64,000 bases of DNA from Bimastos eiseni (GCA_959347315.1 OY365822.1:13495519-13559518), one strand, 5' to 3'. Shown: positions 1 to 12,600, counted from the stretch's first letter. Notes: a model not told the origin generated them from the letters alone. Made by a program: numbers and translations.

Positions 1-75
1 CCACGGAATCCCTCTTTCGTCACCCACTTAACTGATGAATGTCTTGGATCTATAAGACACAATTTACGCTGTTAA

Positions 76-900
76 TTGGCTCTGTTTGATGTCAGTGTGG
101 CGTTTGATACAGTCGACCACGACATTCTTATCCATCGCCTGATCAATAATTTTCGTGGAATTTTGACTGACATTTCATCGCTCTTTCGAATGGGCATATG
201 TCTTGCGCTAGCTGTCTCTGGGTTCACTATGTCTCATTGAGTTTTCTACTCCTTTATATCTGCGGAAGGGTTCCGATCAAAATAAGTGGATCTCGACCCA
301 TTGCTGTAGGCCTACAGTTCTCTTCTGATATTGTAACGTTTCTGGCCTTGTGGTGTTTCGAGTCAGCTTTACATTGATGATATTCAGGCTTATCTGCATT
401 GGACATCAGCAAATGCTTTGACCACAGCAGCCACAATGACTTGCGTTAAAATGGAGGTGCTTGGCAATGGGATGTTATCCAATCGTCTGCTTCTCAACGC
501 TTTCAAAACGACATTAGTATGGCTTGGTAATTATTATTTATAGTCAGCAGTTGAAAAATAGATGTTCAGACCAATCTTATTTGCGAACATCCCTTATTGC
601 GTCTTTTCGACATTATTCTGTCCGCAATATTGGAGTACTGTTGTTGTTGTTGTTGATCTGGAACTTACCTTGTCCGAACACATACATTTTTATGCAGTTC
701 TTGCATTTTCTGATGTTTCCTTTGCACGTGTTTCAAAGTCACAGCGTCGTGCCTTGTTCGTGGTTGGGTTGACCACTTGGAATAGCCTTCCTTCGGATGT
801 GCGTGCTCTTTAAGCTAAGCTAAAGACTCTGCATGTATACAACATCTAAACGCATCTGAAACTGTTCTTTATCATCGCAGTTGAGTTTGGATCGCTTCCG
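76..900 (+). mobile_element. Decayed non-LTR retrotransposon (CR1/L2-type) reverse-transcriptase remnants
   Basis: Two pieces of one decayed LINE are visible. At 76-147 the plus strand reads FDVSVAFDTVDHDILIHRL, the reverse-transcriptase block A region (usual form LDLSAAFDTVDHxxLL). At about 690-815 the same strand reads SFARVSKSQRRALFVVG followed by TTWNSLPSDVRAL, the usual C-terminal tail of CR1/L2-type ORF2 proteins (consensus roughly RSFxVAGPxxWNSLPxxLR). The catalytic YADD block between them is missing and stops interrupt every frame, so nothing functional remains. The tail passes into AT-rich sequence and then the TGGA satellite. The clade assignment is inferred from the motif style; the LINE call itself is firm. 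Confidence 0.75.
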
Positions 901-1299
901 AGTAGGCTATCTATACACTTCCTCTGAATGAATGGATGAATGTTTGAATAAATTAATGATTGAATATGAGATTGGATAGACACAATAGATCTGTGGTAAA
1001 TGTATTAAGATAAGACAGGAGAGGGAAGGAGAGCATAGTATATGCAGTAGTACTGATAGAATAGGTCGTTTGGCGACTAAGAGACACGGAGAAGAGCGCA
1101 AGCCTGACAAGGAAGAAATGATTTTTGACATTTTTGATGGAGATTTCGAGATCTTTCCATCGGCTTTTACTGCTAGCAATTCTTCCACCAGATGGAAAAG
1201 CAAATTGCATAGTTGTAAGAGTTGAGTGGATGGTTCTCCGAGCGACGGAAAAGGTGCTATAAAAAGCTCTCAACCGCAACAGACGACGTCTCTAACAAC

Positions 1300-2280
1300 A
1301 CATTATGCAATGACTGGATGAGTGGATGAATGGATGGATACAAAGGTTGAATGATCCTTTGGATTGGCGGATGGATGGATTGATGGATGGAAGGCTAGTT
1401 GGATGGGTGAATTGGATGATTGATTGAATGGATGGATGGATGACTGCCTGGGTGGATGACTGGCTGAATGGATGGATGCATGGACGACTAACTGGCTGTA
1501 TGGTTGGATGACAGCCTGGATGGGTGGATGAATGGATTGATTGCTTACTGGATGATTGATGAATGAATGGACTGAACTGGATGAATGATTAAATTAATGG
1601 ATGACTGGGTGGTTGGGTGAGTGGATGAATGAAGTTGGTGAATGACGTGTTGATCTGTTGAGTGGATGGAAAATTAATTGAATGGATGGATGACTAGCTG
1701 GATGGCTGGTGGGATGACCGATTGAATGAGTGAATGGATGGATGACTGGTTGAATGTAAGGATGATAGGTTGAAAGATACACGAATGATTGGCTGGCTGA
1801 ACTGATTGCGATTTAACATTTAGTATATTTAACTGCAGGCTGTATGGACATATGGTTGAGTGATTGGCTGGATTGGTGGATGGGTGAATTGGTGACTAAC
1901 CGGATAGATGGTTAGATGACTGCTTGAATGGATGGCTGGTTGAATGGATGGATGCATGGACGACAAACTGGCCGTATGGTTTGACATTTAGTTTTATTAA
2001 ACTGCGGGCTGGTTGGACAGATGACTGAGTGACTGGCTGGATTGGTGACTGATTGGCTGGATTAATGGACGAATGAACAGACGGTTAGATAGGTGAATGA
2101 GTACTGGATGGTTTAAAGACTGGTCTGATGGATGGATCAAGATAAAAATGGATGATAGATCAAGATGGTAGATGGATCATAGATGGATCAAGATGGATGA
2201 GAGATCAAGAGATCAAGATGGATCATGATCAAGATGGATGGATCAGAGGATCAAGAGGGGTGGATGGATCAAGAATGAGC
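1300..2280. repeat. Degenerate TGGA/TGAT-type satellite
   Basis: About 1 kb of imperfect tetranucleotide sequence built from GGAT, GAAT and TGGC steps on the plus strand, ending in an ATCAAGATGG sub-repeat at 2130-2270. Longer words recur (a GGATGCATGGACGAC block at about 1470 and again at about 1950), so there is a higher-order duplication inside the tract. Apparent open frames here simply follow the periodicity and are not genes. Confidence 0.85.
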
Positions 2281-2407
2281 TAAGTATGTCATAAGTGTAT
2301 CCAATTATTTTATAATCTTGTTCGAAGCCAATTCCTAAAGTAATCGTTACCCTTTAACTCTATTTAACCCTTGACCTGGTCAAACAACAACTTCAGGTCC
2401 TTCCCCT

Positions 2408-5400
2408 TTAGAGCCTCGGAACCCGAGCGTTGACCTTCACCCTGCTCAGCGCAGTAGATGACCTTTCAAGGTCAAGGACCCTAAGAATAGAGATCAGACG
2501 ATCAACAGAGGCCGTTTTCGGTTCGCGCTCTTTCCATATGATGAGTGAGTTGAGGATTCGATCCCCGAGAGCCGTGCTCTCAGGATGAATTCGTTCCAGT
2601 TCGGCAATGGAGTCTTTCGGGAAGTTGAGCTTCCGGAGCAGACGACGCAGTTCCTTCGAGGTCAACAGGTGCGACAGCTCCAAGAATAAATCATTCAGAG
2701 TCCGCTCTGTAAGAGCAAGGTATGGTGTGGTAATGTACATGGTTAGGTGATGTATTACACGCTGAGACAAGGTGAGACGATTTAAGGTAAGGTGAGACAG
2801 GGTAAAGTAATTCAATGTAAAGTGAGAGGATGTATGGCATATTATAAGATGAGAGAAGGTAAGTAAGGTAAGAACCGGGAAAAATAAGCAAGTAACCGGT
2901 TTGTAAAATAAGACGATGCAAGGTAAGACGAGGTGTAGTAAGATAAGGTAAGATAGAGTAAGGTCAGGTAAGGTGAGGCAAGGTAAGGGTAGGTTAGGAT
3001 AGGTTATGTTAGGTGAGGAAATATAAAGTAAGGTAAGACGAGGTATGGCAAGATAAGTTAAGGTGAGGTCAGGTAAGGTCAAGTAAGGTGAAGTCAGGTA
3101 AGGTTAACTAAGGTAAGGTAAGGCAAGGTCATGTCAGGTCATGTAACGAGAGGTAAGGTTAGACGATATGAGGTAAGGTAAGTTATTTTAAAATAAGGTA
3201 ATGACAAGCAAGCAAAGTAAGGCATATATAAAACAAGGTAATGTAAGCCAAAACAGGGTAATGTAAGATGAGGTAAAACAAATTAAGTTAAGGTAATCCA
3301 AAGGTATAGCTAAGTAAGGTGACGTAAGACGAGGCAAAGTAAGCAAACATAATTGACGACAGGATAAGATATGGTAAGGTAAACTAATGGAAGTCAATGT
3401 AAGGTAAGAGAATGCAAGTAAGACAAAGTAAGATGAGGTAAGTCAATATAAGGTAAGTAAATACAATATAATAATACGTTACAACCGTAATTTGATTACG
3501 GTTCAACGGTTTTTACGGTGCTCCGTGCTCCATGCAAAATGTTCAGAAGTGACTTTGAAGCCGGGCAACCATTAAGAGCCATAGGCAAATTGGAAGAGGT
3601 AGATTTTCAGCATCGAGCGAAAGACAGACTCACTGAGAGAGTTGAGAGCTGCGAACATGACGAGGTGGAGAGTTCCAGATGGAATGACCTGCAACACTGA
3701 ATGACCGCCGGCCGAAAACAAGACGTGTACTAGGGACAACGTACTTTCTCCAATAAAGGCTGATCTAAGAGAGGAGCGGCCTTTAACAGAGCTGCAAAGT
3801 GTGACCATGGCGGACAAGTACGAGGGCAGGTGATGCGTATAATGAAGAGAAGGTAATGAACAATAGGTACTTATGTTCGTGAATACATTCCTATGATACA
3901 TATTTTGAACATGAAAGAACAGCTGATAGCCTGATATAGTGCCTTGTACCCATCTCACTTGTATCGCTTTCGAGCTGTGAAAAAGCGATACAAGTGAGAT
4001 TGGTCGCTTTCTCACCTTCTCGGTCGTTGGTCAAGCGAACAAATGAAGCAATGTCCTTCGTGTGGCGGCAGGTCACAACCTCCCGCAGCGGAAGTCCCAG
4101 CGGATTGTTGGTTAGGTCCAGTTCTATGAGTTCTTCTAGGCGTTCCAACTCAACAGGAAGCTCGCCGATTCGATTGTCGTTGAGGAGCAGGGTCCGCAAG
4201 CCCTTCATGGAGCCCACTTCCGGCGGAACTCGAACCAGACGATTGTGGTGGAGGGAGAGAACAGAGAGACGCTTCATCCGTGTCAGAGCCACTGGCCAGT
4301 CAGCGATGTTGTTGTGCTCAATGTAAAGAGCGCTAATCTGGCTTCCGGCGAGCATTTCCGGTACGGAGCTGATGCGTTGTCCTCGTTCTTGACTGAACCG
4401 GAAGACATCTAGGCTTGACATGAGCGCCAGCTGGCGAGGAAAACCTCGGAAGCTGTTGTCGGAAAGGTCAAGGTCGCTCAACCGCTGGAGACGAATGATT
4501 TTGTCGGGAAGCTCTTTCAGGCGGTTCTGTGCTACGACGAGGGTCTCCAGGAGATCCAGCTCAAAGAGCACCGATGGCCATTCATCGAACTGGTTCCCGT
4601 TAAGATCGATGACCCGGAGACGACGCAACCTCGAGAACGAAGTCGGAAGTTCTTGCAAGGAATTTCTGCTTGCGTTCAGTCGTTCGAGGTTTTCAAGAGA
4701 GTTGCAAAGGACATCTGGAATTCTTATAAGATTGTTTCCTCGAATATCCAGATCTACTAATTGCCGCAACGCGTCGCATCTGGCGGGAAATCCGGATATC
4801 CGGTTATTGCCAAGATCCAGCTGATCCAAGGACGCGACTGACGTCACTTCCGCCGGAAAAGCCTCGAACTGGTTGCCATCGACAAAAAGACGGCGAAGGC
4901 GCTGAAGTTTTCCCATTTCTGGAAGAACTCTGAGCTGATTTCCCGAGCAGCTGAGACTCGTGATCAGGACGCAGCACGCTAGACCTTCTGGAAGGGTCTT
5001 GAGGCGGTTCTTTGAGACGTCTAGTTCTTCTAGGTTTACGAGCTGACTCAGCTCGCTCGGTAGCTGCTCGAGGCGGTTGTCTGCGACGCTCAGTACCACT
5101 AAGTTTCTGAGTTGTTCCAGCTCTGGCGGAAGGAATCTGAGTCGGTTACCGCTTAGATCGAACACACGCATGGAAGCCAGTGTAGAAAGTTGATCGTCTG
5201 GAATCTCATCGATGCGGTTTCTGGCCAAGGATAATTCTTCAAGCTGTTTCATCAACAGGATTTCAGAAGGCAGAAATCTCAGCTGATTGCGACTCAGAAG
5301 GAGCGAACGAAGACATTGGAGGTTGACAGCCTCCTGGGAGACGCTCGTTATCCGGTTTCCGGTTAGGTTCAGACGACGGAGACCGTGGATTCGACAAACG

Positions 5401-5927
5401 GATGGTGCCACAAACCGTATCCGGTTGCCCTCCGCCTCGAGCGTCTTGAGATTTTGAAGATGGGCCAGGTCTTCTGGGAGCTCCTCGATCCAGTTGTGGT
5501 TGACAAGAAGACTGCGAAGTTGGGAGAGTTGGAACAAACATGGCGGAAGGTTCTTAAACGAATTCGTCGACAGATCAAGTCTCCTAAGGTTCATCAAGGT
5601 TGCCAGCTCAACTGGGAGGTCTGACAAGTTGTTTCTGGAAATGTCCAGCTCGCTTAGACTGACCAGACTGGACACAACGACTGGACTCAGAGTCTTCAAA
5701 CTGTTATTGGTTAGGACCAACTTCTGTAACCGGTTCAGAGTTCCTAGTTCAATCGGTCGACTGCTAATGATGTTATCTGAGAGGGCGAGAATGCCGAGAG
5801 CGGTATGATCAAAGACATCAGAGGGAATCGTCTGCAGGTAGTTGCCGACCAAATACAATTCCCTTTGATCCCTGTCGACATCTTCTTTGAAGTTCGAATC
5901 ATCCATCTGCATTCTACAGTTCATCAT
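2408..5927 (-). CDS. LRRD1-like: LRRD1-like protein: leucine-rich repeats plus C-terminal death domain (3-exon model)
   Basis: Minus-strand gene. Exon A (5927-4016) starts at tandem ATGs and encodes about 25 LRRs of the 23-residue LxxLxLxxNxLxxLP type (residues about 20-625), ending at an AAG|GTGAGA donor in phase 1. A proposed exon B (3729-3634; acceptor CCCTAG, donor CA|GTGAGT) has 96 bases and keeps the phase. Exon C (2706-2408; acceptor TTGCTCTTACAG) encodes a death domain: the helix pattern LTSKELRRLLRKL...IAELERIHP...LIIWKE, with the conserved Trp, then ASVDRLISILRVL. Joined, the model is 768 residues, near the size of vertebrate LRRD1 (about 860). Death domains mediate protein-protein assembly in signalling; the function of this family is poorly known. 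Exon A and exon C are firm. Exon B is an inference from matching phases and could be replaced by another small exon. Confidence 0.82.
2720..3470. repeat. GGTAA/GGTGA-type pentamer satellite filling the last LRRD1-like intron
   Basis: The intron between exons B and C is almost wholly an imperfect array of AAGGT, AAGGTG and AAGACG steps on the plus strand (CTTACC on the sense strand of the gene). The same composition recurs at 56.14-56.37 kb. Unrelated open frames of the LTYLAIPRLTLLY kind arise from the repeat and are not coding. Confidence 0.85.
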
Positions 5928-5929
5928 GA

Positions 5930-6720
5930 TACAGATTTACATAACCACAGTATTGCATTCTATCTTATAACACGGTGCCTCTACTAATTCTCTGCTCCGT
6001 CCAATGTTTACTCAGTACTGGGTACTCGTAAGCTGCACTCTCCAAACAATATTTAAATAAATTACCATTAATTTCTTATTTTGTATAACGTATGTATGCA
6101 AAAGGCGGTGTGGACGTATGCTCATATAAAATGTCGCTATTATTGTTATTGTTATTATTATTATTAATTATATTATTATTATTATTATTATTATTACTAC
6201 TACTACTACTACTCCACCTACTCCACCTACTCCACCTACTACTACTACTACTACTACCTCCACAACTCCACCCACCACTACAACTGTTACCATCACTACT
6301 ATTTTTACCATTGTTACTATTTGCGTATGTATGCAAGGGGCAGTGTTAGCAGTTATGATAATAGTAGGAGTTGCTATTTTACGCTAGTGTATGACAAACA
6401 TGCCTGACGTTGCCCTTCTCCTTAATCCGGGTTTGGAATTGGCACCAACCGGATCGAAGGTTAGGATCCGTGAAGGTGGAGGAGTAATTGTGTTGAAAAG
6501 TGCATTGTTACTTACTTATTGTGCTCCTATTTTCCTGAACGACGGAACGAGGCAGTTGTCCTGGGTCAGTATTCTTCCAACCAGAGACGACGAAAGACTC
6601 AAAGTTGCGTGTCCTAGCAACGACGCACGCACTCCCACGCTCACCTATGTACATTCACGACACGTGCATCTATGGGGTCCATACACATGTTTCATGCAAG
6701 TTAGGTACAGAAGTATCTAT
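5930..6720. repeat. Upstream flank of LRRD1-like gene with TTA/CTA/CCA microsatellite and a dispersed-repeat fragment
   Basis: No gene is seen. 6136-6270 is a trinucleotide tract drifting from TTA to CTA to CCA. 6403-6456 read on the minus strand resembles the motif CCCAAGCCxGGATAAxGGAG that also occurs near 49.19, 49.62 and 52.56 kb, so it is a diverged piece of a dispersed repeat. Promoter elements for the LRRD1-like gene could not be identified. Confidence 0.6.
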
Positions 6721-6982
6721 ACACACGCACACACGCACACCCATATACACCAACACACACACACATACACACACGACGTGATATATGTTATTCTGAATTA
6801 CGTTTTTTAAAACCATAATATATGACTGAAGCCTACAAGGTTGCGAAAGTGACGGTTAAGTACTCCTTTTGCAGTAAGAAAGTCTCTCTCTGTCTCTGTC
6901 TCTGTCTCCCTCTTTCTCGGCCTCTCTGTCTCTCTGTCTCTCTCTGTTTCTGCATCTCTCTGTCTCTGTCTGTCTCTCCGTA

Positions 6983-7013
<31 letters not shown>

Positions 7014-7180
7014 TTCACTGACTCCCTCTCTAAGCACACATACGCCCGTACACATACCCGCAAACACACGTCATATATACGTACAACATATAATTATATA
7101 CATATGCAGTATGCATATGTATATACATACATACATATAGTATACATACATATGTATATATATACTATATAAATACACAT
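6720..7180. repeat. Compound microsatellite: CA, TCTG/TC, then CATA/TATG
   Basis: Successive tracts of CA (6720-6775), CTCTGT (6880-7020), and TACATA/TATA (7070-7180). Confidence 0.9.
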
Positions 7181-7487
7181 ATGCACATTATGCAACCATA
7201 TATATCTATGGTTGCGTATTGTGCATATGGGATTATAAGCATAAATCGTCACGTTGAACGTGTGAACGGGTGGTCGTTAGAGACGTTATAAAGTGCTTTA
7301 GAAGAAATAGGCGCTCAACATCATAAATATTATTAAGAAGAGCACTCTAAGAAAACGGAGTAGGTATGGTATGTCTTCCTAATCTATTCACCTGTCTTTC
7401 AATAGCCTCCGTGTATCTGTGTGTCTCTCTCTGTCTGTTTGCCTGCCTGCCCGTCCACAGACTTGACTTTCACGGTTCACCACATGT

Positions 7488-7640
7488 CTAGTGCTTGACT
7501 TTGATCGTTCTTGTGCTGGTGTCTCTCTCTCTCATGCCTAGTGCTTGACTTTGATCGTTCTTGTGCTGGTGTCTCTCTCTCTCATGTCTAGTGCTTGACT
7601 TTGATCGTTCTTGTGCTGGTGTCTCTCTCTCTCTCTCTCT
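7488..7640. repeat. Three tandem copies of a 50-bp unit
   Basis: The word GTGCTTGACTTTGATCGTTC starts at 7491, 7541 and 7591, an exact 50-bp period; each unit ends in a (TC)n run. The copies are nearly identical, which indicates recent amplification. Confidence 0.92.
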
Positions 7641-7644
7641 TCAT

Positions 7645-8920
7645 CTCTGTCACCCCTCCTCATCTCCAATGACGACTACCTGTTCTTATGAGCACCGACT
7701 TCCAGTGTGACATGTAGTACCATCATGAAACACGGCAACCGATTGCATGGAGCGCGTGCCTTGTTACGTGGAGAGCATGGGTTCGAGCCCCCTTCCTACC
7801 CTCAGACGGGGAGGGATGTTGACGTTTTAGGAACATCGAGCAAGCCCTTCACTCAGAGTTGCTTAGCTAAGTATAGCGCTTAAAAGATGCAGAATGACGA
7901 TAACATAGCTAGTAACTTTAAAAACTGTGTTTGCCTATATATCTATAGCACATTTTCACAAACAAATAACTTATAAAACTGCGCATTTCATGTGAAACAC
8001 CAACTTGGCCATTGAGTAACTCGATTGGAGACATGGCGTAGTAGGCCTACTGTTTTAAATGATGGTCTGAACACAGACTTGCGCTACCCTATTTATCTCA
8101 CTTCCAATAAGGCCATATGAGCCTCTCCCTAAAATGCCCATTGACGAATTTTTAAAGACACACCCACGTCTTATAATCTGCCATGAGGCTTGGATCAAAA
8201 TATGGCTGCAGTTAGGTGTATAGTATAAATTATTGCATAATATCTTATAGCCTACATAGAAATGGCTGGAATGCTCTTGATTGATGACTTAAACAATGCT
8301 GCCCGGCGCACTTAGGTGCGAAGAGATTTATTTTACCGATTGAAAGATATTCACATGTGTTTATTTCGGTAAACTGTGCAAATAATTTATACTATACACT
8401 GCATGCATATCTTAACCTGCGCCTTTCTCCATCTCCTTAATTTAATGTCGTTGCTCTTTGCGCCCAGCCTCGTGCCAAACTGTTCGGTTTGCCATCTTTA
8501 GACATGTCTTTAGAAAATAATCATGGCGCTGATGCACGGGACTCATAATACCTTCCCAGATTAACTATATAGCGCCAGACTGCCTTCAAACCATAATTAA
8601 AAAAACTCTATTGGCTCCGATGTTTAAGAAATGGTCTCTTGGCGTGGTCTTTTCGGAAATTCACATTGCATACAATAGAATGGACGTGCGATATGAAAAG
8701 GCGAAATAGACACAAACGTACATGCTTACAAACGAACATACTAATATTACATCGGAATACATACTTACAGGCACATACGCACACACCAACAGTAGGCCAA
8801 TCGGAGAGTGCATGCTGGATTGTACAGTTCAAGTTGACGACTTATCTTGAGCCGTTGTAGTTGGCTCTTGAGTTGCGCTTGAGTTGCGTCAATAGATCAT
8901 CAAGAGGTGTTGCCAATATC
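7645..8920. other. No recognisable gene; one pol III B-box-like word
   Basis: Unique-looking sequence without a credible coding frame. GGTTCGAGCCC at 7780-7790 matches a tRNA/SINE B box, but no convincing A box or cloverleaf surrounds it, so at most it is a SINE remnant. Confidence 0.4.
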
Positions 8921-8921
8921 G

Positions 8922-8960
8922 AGACACACACGCGCGCGCGCACACACACACACAGACAGA

Positions 8961-8994
<34 letters not shown>

Positions 8995-9490
8995 TAGAGA
9001 GACAGAGACAGACAGAAAGAGAGAGTGAGAGAGAGAGAAAATAGAAATCAAGAGAAATAGAGCAGGAGTTTATTGTGAGCGAGAGTGGAATATAGGAGCA
9101 CCAGAGAGAAAGAAAGCGAGTGCACTGGCGAAAGAGTGAGAGATAAAGAAAAGGAGGAGAAAGAGCAAGAGTGTGTGTGTGGGTGTGTGTGTGAACATGA
9201 TTGCCAATAGCAAGAGAACGATATATACATATACATCCATACAATATATACATACATGCATACATACATATATTCATACATAAATACATGAATACATACA
9301 TACATACTTACATGCATACATACATATATACATACATTAATACATACATACATAGATACATGCATGCATGCATGCATACATGCATACCTACATACATACA
9401 TGCATACATGCATACATGCATACATATATATACATATATACATACATGCATACATACGTACATACATACATGAATACATACATACATAGA
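8922..9490. repeat. Compound microsatellite: CA/CG, GA, GT, then CATA
   Basis: CA/CG at 8925-8955, GAGACA steps at 8956-9060, a GA-rich block to 9165, GT to 9192, then about 260 bp of CATA/CATG (9225-9490). Confidence 0.9.
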
Positions 9491-9995
9491 GAGGAGTATA
9501 GACGGACAGACATCCTCTAGATTCATTGTCCTAATTTCCACGTCTTCATTGAAGGCCATAATTTATCAAAAACTGTAAAAACGCCTTTACATTGATTTAT
9601 TAATGATTAGTTTACGCAAAATTAATACTTAAAATGCGGGTTGCCTTATAGTCTATTGCCTGAGCGCTCTATGCAATTCACCCAGATCTCCTCTAGCGTT
9701 TCTTAACTAAATGTAAATGAGTGCCGTGACCTTACACTGTCACCGGGTAGCTTACTCGGCAAGTGCGAGGACAGGCCTCTGGCATAGGTCTACATATCCA
9801 GAGGCATAGAGTTGTTGGCAATTCACGCCATTCAGTTATCAGCCGAGGCTGGTATTCATGTAACAGAAATCAATAATTGACCTCATTGAGCGAGCCAGGA
9901 TGATCAAGCACACCGTAGGACAAGCCGTCATCACCCCTTAAGGTGACAAGAGTTTCACGGGCACAATAATTGTATGGTTGACACATGCTGGCTCC

Positions 9996-10150
9996 CAGGG
10001 ACGTCAATCCCCCTCCCCCAGAGTGATGTAGGCAAAATCCCCGATCGCAGGTGTCAGGAAGGCAAAATATTTCTTTCTAAGACTAAGAAATATCCCCCTA
10101 AGTGATATTGGAGGCATTTGCCTCCGGGCCCCCAAATATGGACGCCCCTG
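9996..10150. mobile_element. hAT-type MITE, CAGGGGCGTCCA family, copy 1
   Basis: Ends CAGGGACGTCAAT and, inverted, CAGGGGCGTCCATAT; 155 bp. Flanks CTGGCTCC and TTGGCACC agree at 6 of 8 bases, as expected of an old 8-bp target-site duplication. It shares the internal word GGCATTTGCCTCCGG with the copy at 61461-61623. Confidence 0.75.
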
Positions 10151-12229
10151 TTGGCACCCAAGCGCAATCCATCAACCGCCACCGTCAGGACCTTCGGACT
10201 ATCGAAACTTCGGACTTTTTTGTAAGAGGAGGAAAAGGACGTCCGTTGTAGTTAGGCCTATTATAACTAGTTTTTATCATCACAATTATTAGTAGGATTA
10301 GCACTGCTATTATAATTATTATATTAGCAGTAATAACAGCAACAACGATAATCTATTTTTTATTGTGGTTGCTGCTGCTGTTGTTTTTATTATTATTAGT
10401 ATTTTATTCAGCAATTTTTGAGACTGTTTACCAATAAATAACAGAAGTTGTATACAATCGTGGACATGCACATTTCGAGCAGTAGGCCTACGTCAAAGTA
10501 GGTTGCTGCACACCCTTTTTTCTCGCCTTGTTCAAATATAAAATAGATAGATTAAAATGGTTCTTGCTGAAATACGAGTTGGATTTGCAAGCATTAGGCC
10601 TATCATCATACCGTAGCTAATGACGTAGCTAGAATTCCTGAAACATGGACAACAACACATTGGTACGTGCACCATATATGTAGCATTAATAGGCACAGAT
10701 AAATGTCGTGGTTCTGGTGTATCAGCGCTCCCAAAGCAGTGAAGAGCTCAGTCAGTTCAAACGTGTATACTTATATACTAAGCATGAAAAGAAGCGATCC
10801 GCATATTGTCTGTCTATTTATACAGGAAAGAGGGAAGCAGTAGGCTTACATAGACCTCCCACCAATTACAAAAAAGTAATTCTTATAAAGAGCAATTGCA
10901 GCTCTTGTAAAAGACTATGACACTGCGGTAGAGGCGACGCTGCATGGAAGCAAAATACTCAATTACGTACCAAAATTTACCGAAATAACTAAAAGTTTAA
11001 AAAAATATTTCAACAAAAATGTTTATCAAAGTAAAAAAATGAAAATATTTAACCAAATAATTTGTAAATAGAATGAAATTTTCAACTTCGCCAGACCATA
11101 CTTGCTTACGGTGCATTGATATTTTCGATATATAAATGTAGGCGATAGATCGTCAGTATTTTTCAAATGAACGTTATCATGTGCGGAATATGCGTATTGC
11201 CGCTATTACGTATCACATTTTCAAGGCCGGCGCCACTACTACATTACGGTAAACACGAAATGGAGATCTTGAAAATATGAATTTTATGATGGAGTTTGCT
11301 ATGAGAATCAAAACAGAGAATTTAAAATTCTGATTTAATGATCTCTGAAATTTTTTCTGTCATAGATTAACTTTAAGATAATTGCTTAAACTTAAGCTCA
11401 GATATGCGATGGACAACATTTTGTGTCAACTTCATATTGATAAAATGATCAAATTGTAAAGTCCTCAAATTAAATTATTTTTAATAATTGATGGAAGACA
11501 ATAAGGATCCAAGAGGGAAGCCAATGATTGTAGCCTGACATACCTATTCATGTAGGCCTATGGCATTTATTTCACTTTCTTTGCCAGCATTAATTCGTGA
11601 ATAATGATTAAATATGACCTTGAAAACAATTATAGGCCTACTGGAATGACCATTTTCTTTGGCCAATGTTCGTTCGCAGAAATTACCTACGGTCTCATCA
11701 TTCTTGAACGCTGTAGACCCTACCACGAGGAGCCTGTTCGCAGCACTCGTGTCCAGACATTATTTCGTTGAATTTGCTCTAAATTGAATACTCCGACCTT
11801 CTCTTCAATCTTCACAAAATTCTTTTAAAGTTATCCGTCTTCGGTTTCCACGTATGAACTTGGCATGAAGTTCAATTTCATATTTAATATTCCTTTGCAG
11901 TCGTTTTGTACTGATCAAGATTCTGAAGCAGAAGTTGAGTATCTCTCGGAATATATCGTTTATGGTTTATTCAAAGAATACATACGTCATTGGTCTTTGT
12001 TGCTATTCGCGTTTTATTGTGGACGACTTTTTTTCTAGTGCGTCGATGTTTTCAAGTTACAGACACATGCAAGGTTTTACATTCTCAAATTAAAACATAA
12101 TTTTGTTCCGAAATGCAGGAAAGGAAATAACCTTTATTCCATCCATAAAAAATGTAATGCGTACTTCACATAGGCCTATATAGCGCAGGGCCTGGTGATC
12201 AAAAATTTCACCTCCTACCAATTCAGTAA
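10151..12229. other. No recognisable gene
   Basis: AT-rich sequence with no coding frame that looks real. The word CTTCGGACTATCGAAAC at about 10195 belongs to the repeat family also seen at 31.0-31.3 and 43.3 kb. A poly-trinucleotide patch lies at 10260-10430. Confidence 0.5.
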
Positions 12230-12600
12230 CTACTTATTTACCCACTCCCAGTTTATCCTCTTTTGCAATTTATCCAACTTCTATGGAAGAACTACTCGCT
12301 CTAGGTCATCCACTGAAAACCACCAGCAGTTCGGGCCCAGATGATATAAGTCTTATCAAACCATTACTACCTCTTAATGCCAAACCACTAACATATATTA
12401 TTAACTGCTCTTTGAGAACTGGCATAATACCTAGCTCCCTAAAGATAGCTAAGGTGACACTTATTTTAAAGAGGAAAATAAAGATGATGTCGCTAATTGT
12501 AGACCAATTTCTATTTTACCATACTTTCGAAACTATTTGAAAAAGTTATGTATGTGCGCCTCTGTGGCATCCGGTATATCTAATAATCGAAAATAACCGA
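12230..12600 (+). mobile_element. Non-LTR retrotransposon reverse-transcriptase fragment, frameshifted
   Basis: The plus strand reads SSSGPDDISLIKPLLPL, then YIINCSLRTGIIPSSLKIAKV, matching the RT region SSxGPDxI...N.SLxTGxxPxxLKxAxV. After a frameshift near 12465 the next block continues as ANCRPISILPYF (usual NYRPISxLP). This is jockey/CR1-superfamily debris; the remainder of the enzyme is absent. Confidence 0.8.

Noticed and set aside
2408..3082. A 224-residue protein including LTLPDLTLTYLAIP-type repeats before the death domain
   Set aside because: The repeat part is intronic satellite; a clear splice acceptor separates it from the death-domain exon.
3572..4015. Minus-strand frame of 147 residues as a separate gene
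   Set aside because: It overlaps the LRRD1-like exon A border and exon B; the supported content is the 96-bp exon only.
6807..7172. Open frames rich in Arg/Glu/Thr or Ser/Leu/Cys on both strands
   Set aside because: These are translations of TC/GTCT microsatellites.
7780..7790. GGTTCGAGCCC as a tRNA gene
   Set aside because: No matching A box, acceptor stem or anticodon arm could be folded around it.
8842..9559. Several open frames of MYVCIHVCMYV or SLSLSVSVS type
   Set aside because: Repeat-derived from CATA and GA tracts.
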